Notes: generated from the sequence alone by a model not told the origin. Counted from the stretch's first letter, positions 21,123 through 32,820 are shown. The stretch: 64,000 bases of DNA from Chrysopilus asiliformis (GCA_964034945.1 OZ035961.1:75890188-75954187); one strand, 5' to 3'. Numbers and translations are program-made.

Positions 21123-21835
21123 TATAGTGCCACCACACTCTCCCCGAATGCCATGTAGACGTCTCAGCTGCCACATTTTTTTACCTTTCTTACATATAAG
21201 AGATATTAAAATCACTTTAAAAACCGAAATCATAACGAAGCCACACGAGTCCGCAACATGTCTACATGTGTGTGTTAGCGTGTGTTCGTTTGTATGCATG
21301 TATGTAAAGAAATTTATAAGATCCACTTTTACCAATTTGGACGCGGTTTTTTGCATTCGAGAGCTGTTATAGAAAAAACGAACCTTTTTCGGTAAAATTA
21401 CAAAAATGTTTTCCGATTGTATGGCAGAGGGGTGGTTCATTTTTTTCCCATTTTCGGAGAAGGGTTTATCATTTGAGTCGGTTCCATACCAAATTTTAAC
21501 TTTTTATATCAATTAATTTTCGAGTTTTTCAATGTTTTTGTACAAAAAAAAAATCAACAATATATCCTATTATATTCATCACATGAAGTTTGATTATGTA
21601 TGAACGGTATCATTTCACCGTTATGTGAATTAAGCTGTCTTTTGTAAATAGAAGTACGTATTTTCCATTTATCAGGCTTAAAATTCCGATTTACGATATT
21701 TTAAATATTTTATATTATGCATATTTTATATCGTAAACTGAAGTTTTAATACGGATAAATGGATTCAATTTACAAAATGCGTTTAACCAGGATGCCGAAT
21801 TCATTTACGTTCGGGGAGAGTGTAGTTGCACTATA
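21123..21835. mobile_element. TIR element, ends TATAGTGC-ACACTCTCCCC
   Basis: The left end TATAGTGCCACCACACTCTC and the right end (reverse complement TATAGTGCAACTACACTCTC) match over about 30 bp including ccccgaaYg. The TA dinucleotides at the ends suggest a TA target (Tc1/mariner type), though the exact TSD is ambiguous. An inner inverted repeat (about 21660-21770, around a tattatgcatatt centre) adds hairpin potential. Non-coding. Confidence 0.75.
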
Positions 21836-22218
21836 TAATAGAGAAAAGCACTAGCATTTCCATGTAGCAAGCAATGCAAATAAAATCATGGCGTTTAATT
21901 TTTTTTTTAATTCGGCCCCTGTATCAGCACTCATAAATATTCAAATTTCAAAAAATAATCTCTTTTATCGGTTTGGAGATATTTTCAATATAGGATTAAT
22001 TCCTATTAATTGGTACATCGTTTATCATAAATAATGGTCTTATTAAAAAAAATGTAAGTCGATCACTAACTATAAATTCACGGCCGTATTCAAAAACTGT
22101 ATTTTTGACATTCTGTATTAGTTGTCAAATTCTATGTAAACTTACGCCAAATAAAAATTAGGACGTAAACTTAAATTATCGTGATTTAAAAACCACGAAA
22201 AATATGCAATTTATTTTA

Positions 22219-22479
22219 ATTCTGTGGTCACAAGGAAAAACCGCTTTAGTCGAGTTATGTGGTTTTAAAGGTTGGTGCATATTTGAATTCTCCTTATCCA
22301 GTTCTATATTCTGTCAAAATTTGGTTTTCATGCTGTACCCCTATGAGGAATGGCAGAACAAAAATCATATAACCTAAGTCAGTTTTGCTTGCAAAAACAA
22401 AAATAATCAAAACTTTAAACCCAAATTACTCAAAACACGCTTTTTCGACTTATGCGGTTTTTCCTTGTGACCACAGAAT
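22219..22479. mobile_element. 261-bp MITE, TIR ATTCTGTGGTCACAAGG, TSD TTA
   Basis: TIRs are identical for about 27 bp (ATTCTGTGGTCACAAGGAAA then aaccgc) and similar beyond. Exact TTA flanks lie at 22216-22218 and 22480-22482. Harbinger-type target; non-coding. Confidence 0.92.
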
Positions 22480-22506
22480 TTATGAATATTCGTTACTTTA
22501 ACATAA

Positions 22507-23560
22507 AGGCCATAACAGACTAAGGTACTGACGGTAGGGAAGGGGAAAGCAAAAGCTTTGAAATTAATTTTCTCGAGAACCGCTTGTTGAAAAAAAAATT
22601 TTGTAGAGATGCATTCGACAATGTTGATAAAAAATCACAAAATTTTTCAACACTTGTCGAAATTACCCTGAAATAATTGAAATATTCCCCGCAAAAACAA
22701 AAAAAAATTCAGTTATATGGAATTTTTTTTGAAGAAAAAATAATTTGATATAAAATGCCCCGCATTGATCATAATATATTCTACATTGAACAAAACGTGT
22801 GCTGAATTGAACATCTAATGGTAATGTTTGTTGCATCTGGATGAAATTCATTCGTTTCTTAGTCACTAAAAACTCAGAAAACTAACTTTAAAAGCTCTTT
22901 TAGAAGAGGAAATAATTTTTTTAACCCAATTGTTAGTACATGATGGAGTTGTCAAACTGGTAGTGACACACTCCAGCGTGGAATTGAAGGTTGACTTTCG
23001 CTTGGTGTCCATTCAAGGTGATATTTGGTCCTAAATATGTGAGAACTAATGAAAATTCTTTTCAAAAATATATTTTTCTCAATCGCATATCGACGCCTCC
23101 GCGCAAGACTATCGTATCTCTCTTGAGCTGTCAAAATTCTAATGTTTTTGTAAGAACGGTAAAACGTTAATATTGCGACGAGTTTTAGTTATTTTTTGCT
23201 GATTTTTAAAGAAAATTGTTCAATCTACAATTGTGAATCCTTAACATCTCAAAACAGTTACATGTTTTATTTTTTAGTGAATTGAAAACTCAACGTTGAA
23301 GAATGCCGTAAGTCATTTTACGATAGTCTTGCACGGACGCGTCGAAATATGCATATATTTTTTCAAGAAAATCGGACAAGCGGTTCTCAAAAAATAATTA
23401 ATTTTATATGTTTTGCTTTTCCTTTCCAGCCACCGGTTATAAAGGGTTTACAGAGTTAAAATTTTGCTCAAATCGTACTTACATCAGCACCAACGATTTG
23501 TAAAAAATTCAGATCAATCGGACATGGGGAACTTTTCAGTACCTTTTTCGGCAACGGCCT
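22507..23560. mobile_element. 1.05-kb MITE, TIR AGGCCRTWRC, TSD TAA
   Basis: The left end AGGCCATAACAGACTAAGGT and the right end (reverse complement AGGCCGTTGCCGAAAAAGGT) continue with actga. TAA flanks lie on both sides (22504-22506 / 23561-23563). Subterminal gcttttcc/ggaaaagc and ctcgagaaccgcttgt / gcggttctcaaaaa blocks also pair. No gene inside. Confidence 0.85.
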
Positions 23561-23736
23561 TAAGGTTTTGATATTAAATATACGTATCAACCAACTGGTT
23601 TTATCGTTTAAAATTTAGAAAAAAAATTAAAATAATTTTTTAAATGTCAAACTGGATTCAAATGTAAAATTTTATGGATAAAATTAAAGTGTCAAAATTT
23701 ACATTAAAGATAGGTTACATTTTGTGAATAGGGCCA

Positions 23737-24718
23737 TAAATTCGCTTCAAATTATCAAATTATGTAAACTTTGTATCAGGTCTGAAAAACGAAAAGTGTG
23801 ATTTGGATTTGGGGTTTTATAAAAAAATGTTTTATATTGGATTTTATAGCATCTCTATTGATTTCAAAACCAAAAGTTTTCAGTTTTACACGGTTGAAAA
23901 ATGCTTTATAAAGAAATCCTCCAGGGACGAGGGAAAAGATTTTTATAATACACTAATTTTTGAACGTATTCAGAAACTTTAAAAATATTTAATAGTAATT
24001 TTAAATTCTTTTAGGACTTTATACTGTTTAAATAATTTTGCAAACGAAAAATCGTAATAGTTTAGTCTAACATTTTGCTGATATTGCAACTAATTTCGAA
24101 TCGTATTTTAAAGAGCACAAAAGAAAGTCTTTCAGCAAAATGAGGGCTATGTAAAATCGAGCCACAAAATTAAATTGGACAAAAATAACTTGTAAAATTT
24201 ATTAGAATACTGGCAAAGTGAACAAGATAGCTAAACTTTCCTTGTCTAAATCCATTCGAGTTCGCGTGTGAAAAAATTGGATCATAATAGTACTCTCGTA
24301 TTCTCCCATCCATGTTTTTTATTTTGACAGTTTAAAATTTACAAATTTTTACTCAATGATAGTCGCTAGGATATCCGGAATCGTTGGAAAAGATATTCAA
24401 GTTCGAATCGCAATAAACAACAAAAAAATAAAATTCATTTTACTTTCTATTTATGTCTGATTTGTTGTTTATTGCGACCAGTGTTGCAAATATTTTAAAA
24501 AAAACGAACTTATGCCTTGTACTAATGTTGTTATCTTAATTTTTGGATCGGATAGTAAATTGAAGCCATAGTATTTAGGTAGTGCCGATCAACACGCTGT
24601 CAGAAAATTCCCAGTAAATTTCGCTGTTCTAGCATCTCGCTTATTCTGGCAGTGCTGTAATCGCATGTTCTGGCTTGAAAACTGAGTATTATGGCTACTA
24701 CTGTTTGACCATTATAGC
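23737..24718. other. No gene seen
   Basis: AT-rich. A small inverted repeat (tcgcaataaacaacaaa near 24400 with its complement near 24460-24476) is the only structure noted. Confidence 0.3.
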
Positions 24719-25506
24719 CAGTGGCGGCTTTATAGGGGAGGCAACGGAGGCATTGCCTCTTCATAACATTTTATAAAAATGTTTTTCTAACGTATGCCTT
24801 TAATTTTTTATACCATAATGGACTGAATAAAAATCTGTATGTTCAGAAAATAATAATTTAAAAGAAAATCCTATTCTCTAATGTCGAATTCTCTAAAACA
24901 TAAACTACAAATTCTCTTCATAGAGGCTAGCCTCCGATTCGTACAAATACTTTCATATAGCTTTTGCTAAGAACAAGCATAGCCACATATAGAATACGAA
25001 CACCAATCTCCGTAAAAAATTCTCTTCATAGAGGCTAGCCTCCGATTCGTACAAATACTTTCATACAGCTTTTGCTAAGTACAAGCATAGCCACATATAG
25101 AATACGAACACCAATCTCCGTAAAAAAATCTCTTCATAGAGGCTAGCCTCCGATGCTTGTGCTTAGCAAAAGCTGTATGAAAGTATTTGTACGAATCGGA
25201 GGCTAGCCTCTATGAAGAGATTTTTTTACGGCGCCTAAAGTTAGTTTTTGACGCCTAAAGTTAGTCTCAAACTTGTGAAATTTGAATTTCGCGGCAAACG
25301 AAATTTGAATTTCGCGACCTTATACAGTTCAGTGAATGCGTTCAAGTACGATAAAGAGGGAAATATTTTTGGGACCATTTTTCAGCAGAGCTTTGTATGG
25401 TGACAGTTGTTCTATGTTATATAGTTCTGAGGTCGTATCATAAAAAAATTTATAGAACTAAAAAAAACTTTGCCTCCTCATTTCAAATATACACGAGCCG
25501 CCACTG
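24719..25506. mobile_element. Non-autonomous hAT, ends CAGTGGCGGCT
   Basis: The left end CAGTGGCGGCTTTATAGGGG and the right end GAGCCGCCACTG (25495-25506) are inverted repeats, with gaggcaa/ttgcctc just inside both. CAGTGGCGGCT is a common hAT terminus. Flanks (attatagc / attagcta) are only partly alike, so the TSD has decayed. No transposase. Confidence 0.8.
24910..25230. repeat. Direct repeats plus one inverted unit inside the hAT
   Basis: A unit of about 115 bp (tctcttcatagaggctagcc, then gtacaaatactttcata, cacatatagaatacgaacac and ccgtaaaaaa) occurs at about 24910 and 25020. A third start at 25130 switches, after about 20 bp, into an inverted copy running to about 25230. Copies differ by only a few bases. 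Confidence 0.88.
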
Positions 25507-25856
25507 ATTAGCTAAGATTGATTTGTACCGGAAAGGGGCTTTTTCCCTATGGCAGTTCAACGACTTACTATTTTGTGAATATCATTAAAATTGCTATTGT
25601 ATATGTCTGTCCATTAAACCATTTTGAATTAAACATTCAGGGGACCTTATTAGTTTTAATCACAGAACTGTATAATTAGAAGAAATGATATACAAAGCTC
25701 TTTTGAAAAATGATCCTAAAAGTATTTCCAGTTTTGCTGCACTCAAACACATTTTTCATTGACGTTTCATCCAACCTACGGAAGCGTCTCTCTTAGAATT
25801 TAATGAAACCTTGCACATTCGTAGAACTATGAAAAATATTCGACCCGTATTTGGAC

Positions 25857-26980
25857 TTTCTTATACGAAGTATAATAAAGAATTGTATTCATGAAAACTT
25901 TCGACCTCCTAAATTGACCTAAAAATCATTTCCTCGATTGTAGATTGTAGGATTATTACAAAAATATATTTTTGTCTGTCAGTCTGTGTACAAGATTTCT
26001 TATGTTATGTCCTGAAATTGGACAATCCCATCAAATATTGATAGAAATTCGTTAATCGGAAGCTTTTCCAAAATCGAAATTTCTACGAAAAAAATTGGTT
26101 TTTGCAACTACTCGAAAATCAACCATTATTTGTTAGTTCAATGTATGAGACAAATTAAAGAGAATAATAATTTCCACAACTTTGTCTTCTACTGTGATCC
26201 GCTATCTTTTACCGATATTAATATATTTTCATTAAAAGGTAAGACATTGGAATTTTACGAATTGCTTGCAAACTAACGATTCCTCATCTTAATTCGCTAT
26301 AAATTTGCTTTAAACTGTAAATCGATATCTTTTACTGTCATCGAGATATTTCAAATTTCTTTGAAAAAAAATTATGTTTTTATATAAGATAATGTTTTAT
26401 TTGTCGTGTTCTAGTGTAATGCTACATTTACACGAATGACAAATTTGTCATTTTTTTCTTGTCATTATGTTAATTCCCGTGTAAATGGCATAATTTTTGT
26501 AATTTTTTCTGTCAGAAAATGTCAATCTCTCATAAAAGAATGAACTTGTCCATTCTTTTATGCCAGATTGTCATTCGTACAAACGCAATATTAGTTATGA
26601 CAAAAGTTGAATACTAAAGTTGTCATAACTAATATTGCGTTTGCACGAATGACAATCTGGCATAAAAGAATGGACAAGTTCATTCTTTTATGAGAGATTG
26701 ACATTTTCTGACAGAAAAAATTACAAAAATTATGCCATTTACACGGGAATTAACATAATGACAAGAAAAAAATGACAAATTTGTCATTCGTGTAAATGTA
26801 GCATAAGCTGCGCAGGAACATAGATTTTGACAAAAAGCATTTGAGACGAATACCAGTTGGAAGTACATTTTTTGTGGTTTGCCTGAAAGGTCTACGTTGT
26901 TGCTTGTTTACTAATTTTATCATGACTATCACCTAAACGAGTGCCCTGTAGAAAACCAAGTCGTCAAACGTAGCGAATTT
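25857..26980. repeat. Dispersed repeat R2, copy B, interrupted by a MITE
   Basis: Starts acgaagtataataaagaatt and follows copy A (10675-11530) phrase by phrase: tgtctgtcagtctgtgta, atagaaattcgttaatcgga, aactaacgattcctc. The phrase gttctagtgtaa is then interrupted by the 384-bp MITE at 26420 and resumes taagctgcgcaggaacatag, matching the uninterrupted ctctagcgtaaattgcgcag of copy A. Confidence 0.75.
26420..26803. mobile_element. 384-bp palindromic (fold-back) MITE, copy 2, TSD TAA
   Basis: Near-identical to 14258-14641, with the loop (gttgaatactaaag) in reverse orientation. TAA on both sides (26417-26419 / 26804-26806). The homologous empty site in R2 copy A confirms limits and TSD. Confidence 0.95.
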
Positions 26981-27663
26981 CACTCAGTTCATAATGACTT
27001 TCCATCATTGCCACCGAAAAGTCTATCCCCAAGTCGTTTAAGAGCCCAAAGATAGTACTTGTGACTGTTGATCTTTGAACCTGAAACCCGTTTTTAGATG
27101 CTGAGAAACGTCTTTATCACATCTCGCAAACTCGGATACAGTTTCTATTTTACATCATTGAGTTATATAGCGGTTAAACTTGAGATCCATTTAAGAGAAA
27201 TTTCGAAACACTCGATTGTCTGAAATTCAATGTTTGAATAAAAAAAATATCCACCAAACTTGGCCATACGTATGACTGCTTTCTTTTTTTAACCGTGGCT
27301 ACCCATCGCGATCGATCGCAATTAGTAATGGGAGGCGGACTTGGTAAGAGTTGGATGAGGGAAAATTCTTGCAAATACGATCATATAATTTCATGTTCAA
27401 TTTGTTATTTTCTCCACGGTGTGTCAACTTAGAACAAAAAGCCGATTTCACAAAACGACGGCGCACATGTCGCATGTGTTTTTCGCTTTTCAAGCATGAT
27501 GGCGCGCGTGTGGCATGTTTTCTCCGACTTGACCATGATTTGACGTTAGTTTTTTTTTCTTCATTTTGGGGCACATTTTAATTCCGGTAATTTTTCAAGT
27601 ATCCTTAAAAACACCAGTATTTTAGGAAGAATCAGAGAACAGCAGTTGTACCTTGAAACCCGT

Positions 27664-27972
27664 TGTGAGCCATCAGTTTCGCCCCTGAGACTTCGCTGTC
27701 GGTTTTGCCCAAAGTTGTGACATTCTGTGCGGTTGGGGCGCATCACTGCTTAAGAATTTTCCACAGTGACACAATTTAACTGCTGAAAGGTATCTCCATT
27801 TATTTGCAATTTTTGAGAAAATTTCATGGTGTATTTCTAGGTCACACAAACTACATTAACGATGTTTCTTGGGAGCCCGAGGGCGAATATTTAGCTTTAG
27901 TCAGTGAGGACCACACCTGCGTACTTTTGCAGCCAGAGACGTGATTATTTGGGATCTGAGGAAGTCGAGGTA
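27664..27972 (+). pseudogene. Nup37-like WD40 gene fragment
   Basis: The plus strand encodes LPKVVTFCAVGAHHCLRIFH, SDTI, a stop (TAA), LLK, then after a 51-nt GT..AG intron (about 27790-27841) GHTNYINDVSWEPEGEYLAL and VSEDHTC, followed after a frameshift by RDVIIWDLRKSR before a GT. This matches, in order, the Nup37 segment with FCTSA...RLF.SDL...LEGHTDFIN...F.P...IASVSDDHTC. Nup37 is a WD40 subunit of the Nup107-160 nuclear-pore scaffold. The kept intron shows it came from genomic DNA, not a retrocopy. The in-frame stop and frameshift argue for a decayed fragment, and I saw no other exons nearby. Confidence 0.6.
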
Positions 27973-27979
27973 ATGATCT

Positions 27980-30430
27980 CGGGATAGTCTTACTTTGCTG
28001 CAATAAATTGTAATAACGAGCTAAAAATGGGTACAGATGCTACTATGGGCATTGGTTATCTGTATATACTTGTTTGTGGCTGCGTTTGATTGTAAACTGC
28101 TTTTGGGGCGGCTCTGGTGCTCTAGCGCGTGGCTCGACACATTTGGCTTGTCCCTCGTCTTCACTGCTACTGCAGTAATGTGATATTTATTTAAAAATAA
28201 CAAAACAAAATGTGATATTCATTTAAAGATATATTGAAATTTAAAATAAAAAAAAATTTAGGGCACAAACCAAGTTAAGCACAGGCGAGAACTACCCAAT
28301 ACTCAAACCAAAATAGTTACGATTTCAGGCACTGAAGCGTCGCAGTCAATAAGCGAGAGTTGGACGTCTATTGTTATATATTGTCTATGATTTTCTCAAA
28401 AAAATAATTTCCTTGATATTAAAACTGTAACTTGGTACGTCAAACCTCGATAGATTCAAAACCCTTAGTAACTCGTTTTTTTTTCGTTTACACGTAGTTT
28501 GAAAAAGTTTTATATTTTCGGTTTCTGAATACGCCCATGTCGGATTATATTTTATTTTCCAATTACTTCCAAAGTTAATTTAAAAACTATATAATAATAT
28601 AATTGATGTTTGTTTGCAAACAAGCTAATCCTGTGCCAAACAATCAACATCGTAAAATATGTTTTCGACAAACTACCACTCAAGCGGCACATTTTAAAAT
28701 TACATAATTTTAAATTGTTTGTCCTTTTTTATTTCTTTCTTTTCCGTCATCAAAGAACGATGAACATCATTTCATTGTATTTAATATATAAATTAAAATG
28801 AATAAAAAATAAATGAATGGAAAGCACACACAAAACATAAATCATATGAATCCCAGTCCAATAATTGTGTGTCAACTAAATAAAGTCCCTTTATTACCAT
28901 GGTTATTATTTGATCGATTAAAAAACGGTTTTTTTTAACGTTACAATTCTTAATTACCAAATATAATTATTGTAACATTGTTAATAAACAAAAAAAAATT
29001 GTCAATTTCATGAAAATCGAATAATGAAAATCTACTGATAACTAGCATGAACATTTTTTGTTTGTTGTATGATGTTATTATGTTTCATTAACTAAATCTA
29101 TATGCGTTTCACTGTAAAAATTATTTTTTTTTAAAACTAATACTTATGTTTATATATATTAGAAAAGAATCAATCATAATTGCATCGGAATATTAAATTG
29201 TAAGATCAAAGTTGATCGTCAGATATTTTTATATCCCTAGAAAGCATTAAAACTACTTTTACACTTTCAAATGTATAAAAAAGAAATTGTTTCATTAAAA
29301 AAAAATATTAAATAGCAGAGGCACTTCAACTGAAGATGAGGAAATACTTGCAGAAACGTTTGAAAAAAATTATTCTGAAGTATCCTTTCAGTTGAGCATT
29401 TTTTTCTTTCTTTTACAACTTATTAATTTTATTTTCTATTTAATCGGGTTTATCCTCAAAAAAAATCAAAAAATAATTCAATCGTTTTGTTAAATTATAG
29501 TTACCCTCCGTCACTTTGCTACACTCAAATATAACTACTAGTAGTTATTTTACAGAATTTTTCATCAATTCTGTTTCTCATTTAATCGTTTTTCTGTTTC
29601 TCCTTTTAGTGATTTTTTTATGATTTTCGAATTTAAGTCTCTGTAAATTTAGGTTTAATTTTAAAAAGAAATAAAATAATAACTTAGAGTTTATGAATAG
29701 ACGGAACGATTTGTCTCCCAGTTTTCACTGCATTTAAATCCGTTTTTTATCATCAAACATGTCTGTTGCATGTCGTTACACTGCAAAAATAAAATAAAAA
29801 TGTTTCATTACGGACGGTAGTTTTTTAAGCAACTAAAAAAGCCTACAATAGGTAAAAGAAGATTACAAATAATGATTTGGTTATCACTAGGTTGCGGCAT
29901 TTTAAAGAAAAAAATTATTTCACAAATTAACAAGAGTAAATACAATTGTTAGTATATAAGATTTTGTGTTACAAGTGAAAAAAAATGGAAATAAAATTTA
30001 CGGATTTCTTGAAAATTTTGGGTTCGGGCTCAGATTCATATTAAAAAAAACACAACTCCATTATTGTTTTTGCGATTTTTCTATTCATTAACCCTTTTAC
30101 TCCCTATGTCATAAGATTTTATCCTAAAAGAGGACATACTAAAATTTTCCGGCGCGATAAATTATAGTTGCGAGATATGGTATATTGTGAGATATGGTAT
30201 TGTGAAAAAAATTAATCCAAATCTTAGTTTTTCCGATCTGTTACTCTATCGTGGGAAAACTACCCAACCAATTGCCCTGAAATTTTGTATAGATATTTGT
30301 CATAGGCTCAGCTCTAATACAGTCCCAGTAAAAGATATTTCGTTAAGTGAGAAATCAAGACCAAGTAAATTTAACCCAACCTTTTTGTTATTCTCCTACA
30401 TGACAACCATCCAACGACTGTCTTGAACTT
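27980..30430. other. No gene seen
   Basis: Long AT-rich stretch with only chance ORFs. About 30180-30330 resembles the Helitron-associated phrase at 46650-46750 (gttactct-tcg-ggaaaactac-caacc/cgattg), so it is probably an old Helitron-type scrap. Around 28500 a gaatacgccc motif could be one decayed TIR end without a partner. Confidence 0.3.
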
Positions 30431-30522
30431 AATATACGGTCTGTGTCAGAAAAAAAGAACCGCGTTTTTTTGCAAAGTAGAAAAGATAGCACAGAACAAC
30501 TATTATATAGAATGGAAAGTAA

Positions 30523-30969
30523 CACCGCGTCTTGATTAACAATTTTTCATTCCAAGAAATATCTCACCGCAATGAGATTTTTTTGACAGCTGGGCCGAAA
30601 ATCTCTTGAAATTTTAGTACTCAAAATGGCGATGAAAAGAAAACACCTAGTCGCCGCTTTCGCAAATAATGCAATACGTGAAATTGAAAAGGCTGAAACA
30701 GAAGGACAGACGAAAAGAAACACCTCTTAATGTTATATATTCTCTTCCAAAGCTTTTTGTATCGTATTGTTTGTAAAAATTAGTTATTTTCACAACTACT
30801 TGTCGGGAGAATTTAGATTCCGCCATCTTGAATCAGGAAATTCCAAGAAATTTTGCAATTGCAAGATTTCAAGAAATTTATCTCTGGGATTTTTTCTCGC
30901 CGTCAACTCGAGCTCTGATTGGTCAATCAAAAATCTCTGCGATGAAAAATCCCAAATCAAGACGCGGTG
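30523..30969. mobile_element. 447-bp Harbinger-type MITE, TSD TAA
   Basis: CACCGCGTCTTGATT at the left pairs with AATCAAGACGCGGTG at the right. TAA flanks lie on both sides (30520-30522 / 30970-30972). A short plus frame at 30628-30729 (MAMKRKHLVAAFANNAIREI...) looks like the N-terminal start of Harbinger ORFs, so it may be an internal-deletion derivative. Confidence 0.88.
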
Positions 30970-31689
30970 TAAGGCCTTTCCTCAATATCTTCAACTAGAG
31001 TAAGCACTACACTATAGAAATCGGTTTTTTTATCTCACTTCCCCTTTCTGCTGTCATACACTCGACAAAAAAAAAATCAAATAAAACACCCTTTTACAAT
31101 CCATACAGAAAAGTGCTGGCACTTTTGTTTACATTTTGCATGACATTTTATTGCAACATTGATTCATTTCATTGCAACGATTGACAGATCGACAGAATTG
31201 CACATGAAAAAACAATTAAAAACTAAAACTAAATTAAATTTAACACCTTTCAACACATAAGAACATTACTAATTTAATGGAAATATCAAATTCTCCATAA
31301 AACATTTCCATTATCCGATTTTGTTTTGATTTGTTTTCATTTCAAGTGACACATGGGAATCCATATTGCCAGACACCACCAAATCGCTCAGTGTTCATGT
31401 ACACTGTCATGTAACAGCTATAGAAATCTTCGGATGTACGCTCCCAACACAAAAAATTTTGTTAGAGCTTTCCATTCTATAATAGTAATTGTTCTTTGAA
31501 GATAGTCACGATCCTGAGGGCTATGACGCAGGCATGATTCATTTTAATGTCGCTCGAAACCTCGTAGTGAACGCCATTTATCCAAAATGAGCGCAGTGGA
31601 CGCAAAGCGTTAGAGGCAGTACTTTTGTGTTCGCTGCAAAAACAATTAAGAAATCGAAGATGTTCGTTGTGATATGGAACCAGCGGTAT

Positions 31690-32506
31690 AAAGTATACAA
31701 ACACGTCAATGACTTTTCAGATCCGGGCTTGAAGCGAGCGACGACGAGCAAGCAGAACAAGATGATTCTTTAGCTGGTCGAGCGGAGCCCAACTTTGCGC
31801 CTAAGCCAGGCCCGCGCTCAACTCGCTAAAAGGGGAATATATGTTAGTACCAACATTATTCAACGTTTTACAGGATCGTTTGCAGGAGGCAAACATACAT
31901 TCCCATCCCACGACCTCACAACCTCTGCTCTCCGAGAGACAAAGAAAAACGCAAGGCATATATACATCGAAAATATAGATCGCGATTGGTCCGAGGGTTT
32001 TTTTTCTGATGAAGCGAACTTTTGAGCGTGGGTTCGTCGGAAGCGTGTTTGGTGCGCCCGCGATACACATTTTATCCAGCGCACTGTTAAACATCCGGTA
32101 AAGGTCAACGTTTGGAGATGCTTCTCTGAGCGCGGTTTCGGCTGATTAGAGCTCTTTACCAAACATTTGAACTCACAGAAAATTGTCAAAATATTATAAG
32201 CGTGGACTTTTACACGGAAGAACGAAGATTGGGTCGTACAAGAAGATAATGACCTAGCAAGAGGAAAATGGCATCACGACGATAGACTGGCCCTCCCAAT
32301 CCCCAGATGCCAACTCCATCGAAAATGTGTGGGGGATTATGAAGACGCATCTTGCAGGAAAGCCTGCCTACAATTGAAAGCAGTTAGCATGCGCTATTCG
32401 AAAAATTTGGTCCTCTTTATCCACGGAGTACGCAGAAAAACTGGTTGAAAGTATTTCAAAGTGCCGGGCTATACTTGACAACGATGGAGATTACACGGCA
32501 TATTAA
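31690..32506 (+). pseudogene. Tc1 transposase remnant
   Basis: Family landmarks in order: RLSQARAQLAKRGIYVST (HTH region), ENIDRDWSEGFFSDEANF (first catalytic Asp region), AWVRRKRVWCARDTHFIQRT, VKHPVKVNVWRCFSE, QEDNDLARG (second Asp region), WPSQSPDANSIENVW (Glu region) and STEYAEKLVESISKC. Several stops (for example right after DEANF and after ERGFG) and frame changes make it non-functional. The frame between landmarks is patchy. Confidence 0.88.
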
Positions 32507-32624
32507 ATACTTGCGACTTGTCATTTGAAATGTGCTTCAATGAAAAACTTTCCTACTTTGCAAAAAATGCGGTTCTTTTCTTTTGACATCAACTGTATTA
32601 TAGAATTGTTTTTTAATATGTTAA

Positions 32625-32820
32625 CTGCCACACCAGGAATTTGCAAAGGCCTCGTAGGACCATACTATTTCTTATGCATTTGAGCCATAAAATTGCATTA
32701 TAATAACTTCGCAATCAAAAATATTTAATAATTTTTGATAAAATCTTTGTTTATTGTCATGAGTTATATATAACTCTGAAGCCTACAGTACATGAGAGTT
32801 GTATTTAACTCGCTTGGCAG
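32625..32820. mobile_element. 196-bp piggyBac-type MITE, TSD TTAA
   Basis: CTGCCACACCAG at the left and CTCGCTTGGCAG at the right (complement CTGCCAAGCGAG) share a short TIR. Exact TTAA lies on both sides (32621-32624 / 32821-32824). Internal repeats tatataactc/gagttgtattt. Non-coding. Confidence 0.75.

Larger units (their letters stand above)
22082..23736. mobile_element. TIR element (GGCCSTATTCA ends) with ~10-bp TSD, host of two MITEs
   Basis: The left end GGCCGTATTCAAAAACTGTA pairs with the right end (reverse complement GGCCCTATTCACAAAATGTA). The flanks are ATAAATTCAC (left) and ATAAATTCGC (right), a 9/10 match. A TSD that long fits Mutator-like elements rather than Harbinger or hAT. Removing the two nested MITEs leaves about 0.33 kb, non-coding. 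Confidence 0.75.
30437..32595. mobile_element. Tc1-type transposon, decayed, with nested elements
   Basis: The TIRs are CGGTCTGTGTCAGAAAAAAAG (left; first bases at 30437) and, reverse-complemented at the right, CAGTTGATGTCAAAAGAAAAG. They continue gaaccgc-ttttttgcaaagtag on both sides and are flanked by TA (30435-30436 / 32596-32597). It contains a degenerate Tc1 transposase (about 31690-32506), a Harbinger-type MITE (30523-30969) and probably another TIR element around it (agaacaactattatatagaatggaaag at about 30493, inverted at about 31468-31493). Confidence 0.88.

Noticed and set aside
27299..27574. Minus-strand basic 91-codon open frame
   Set aside because: No recognisable domain, overlaps an equally long plus frame, lies among decayed sequence.
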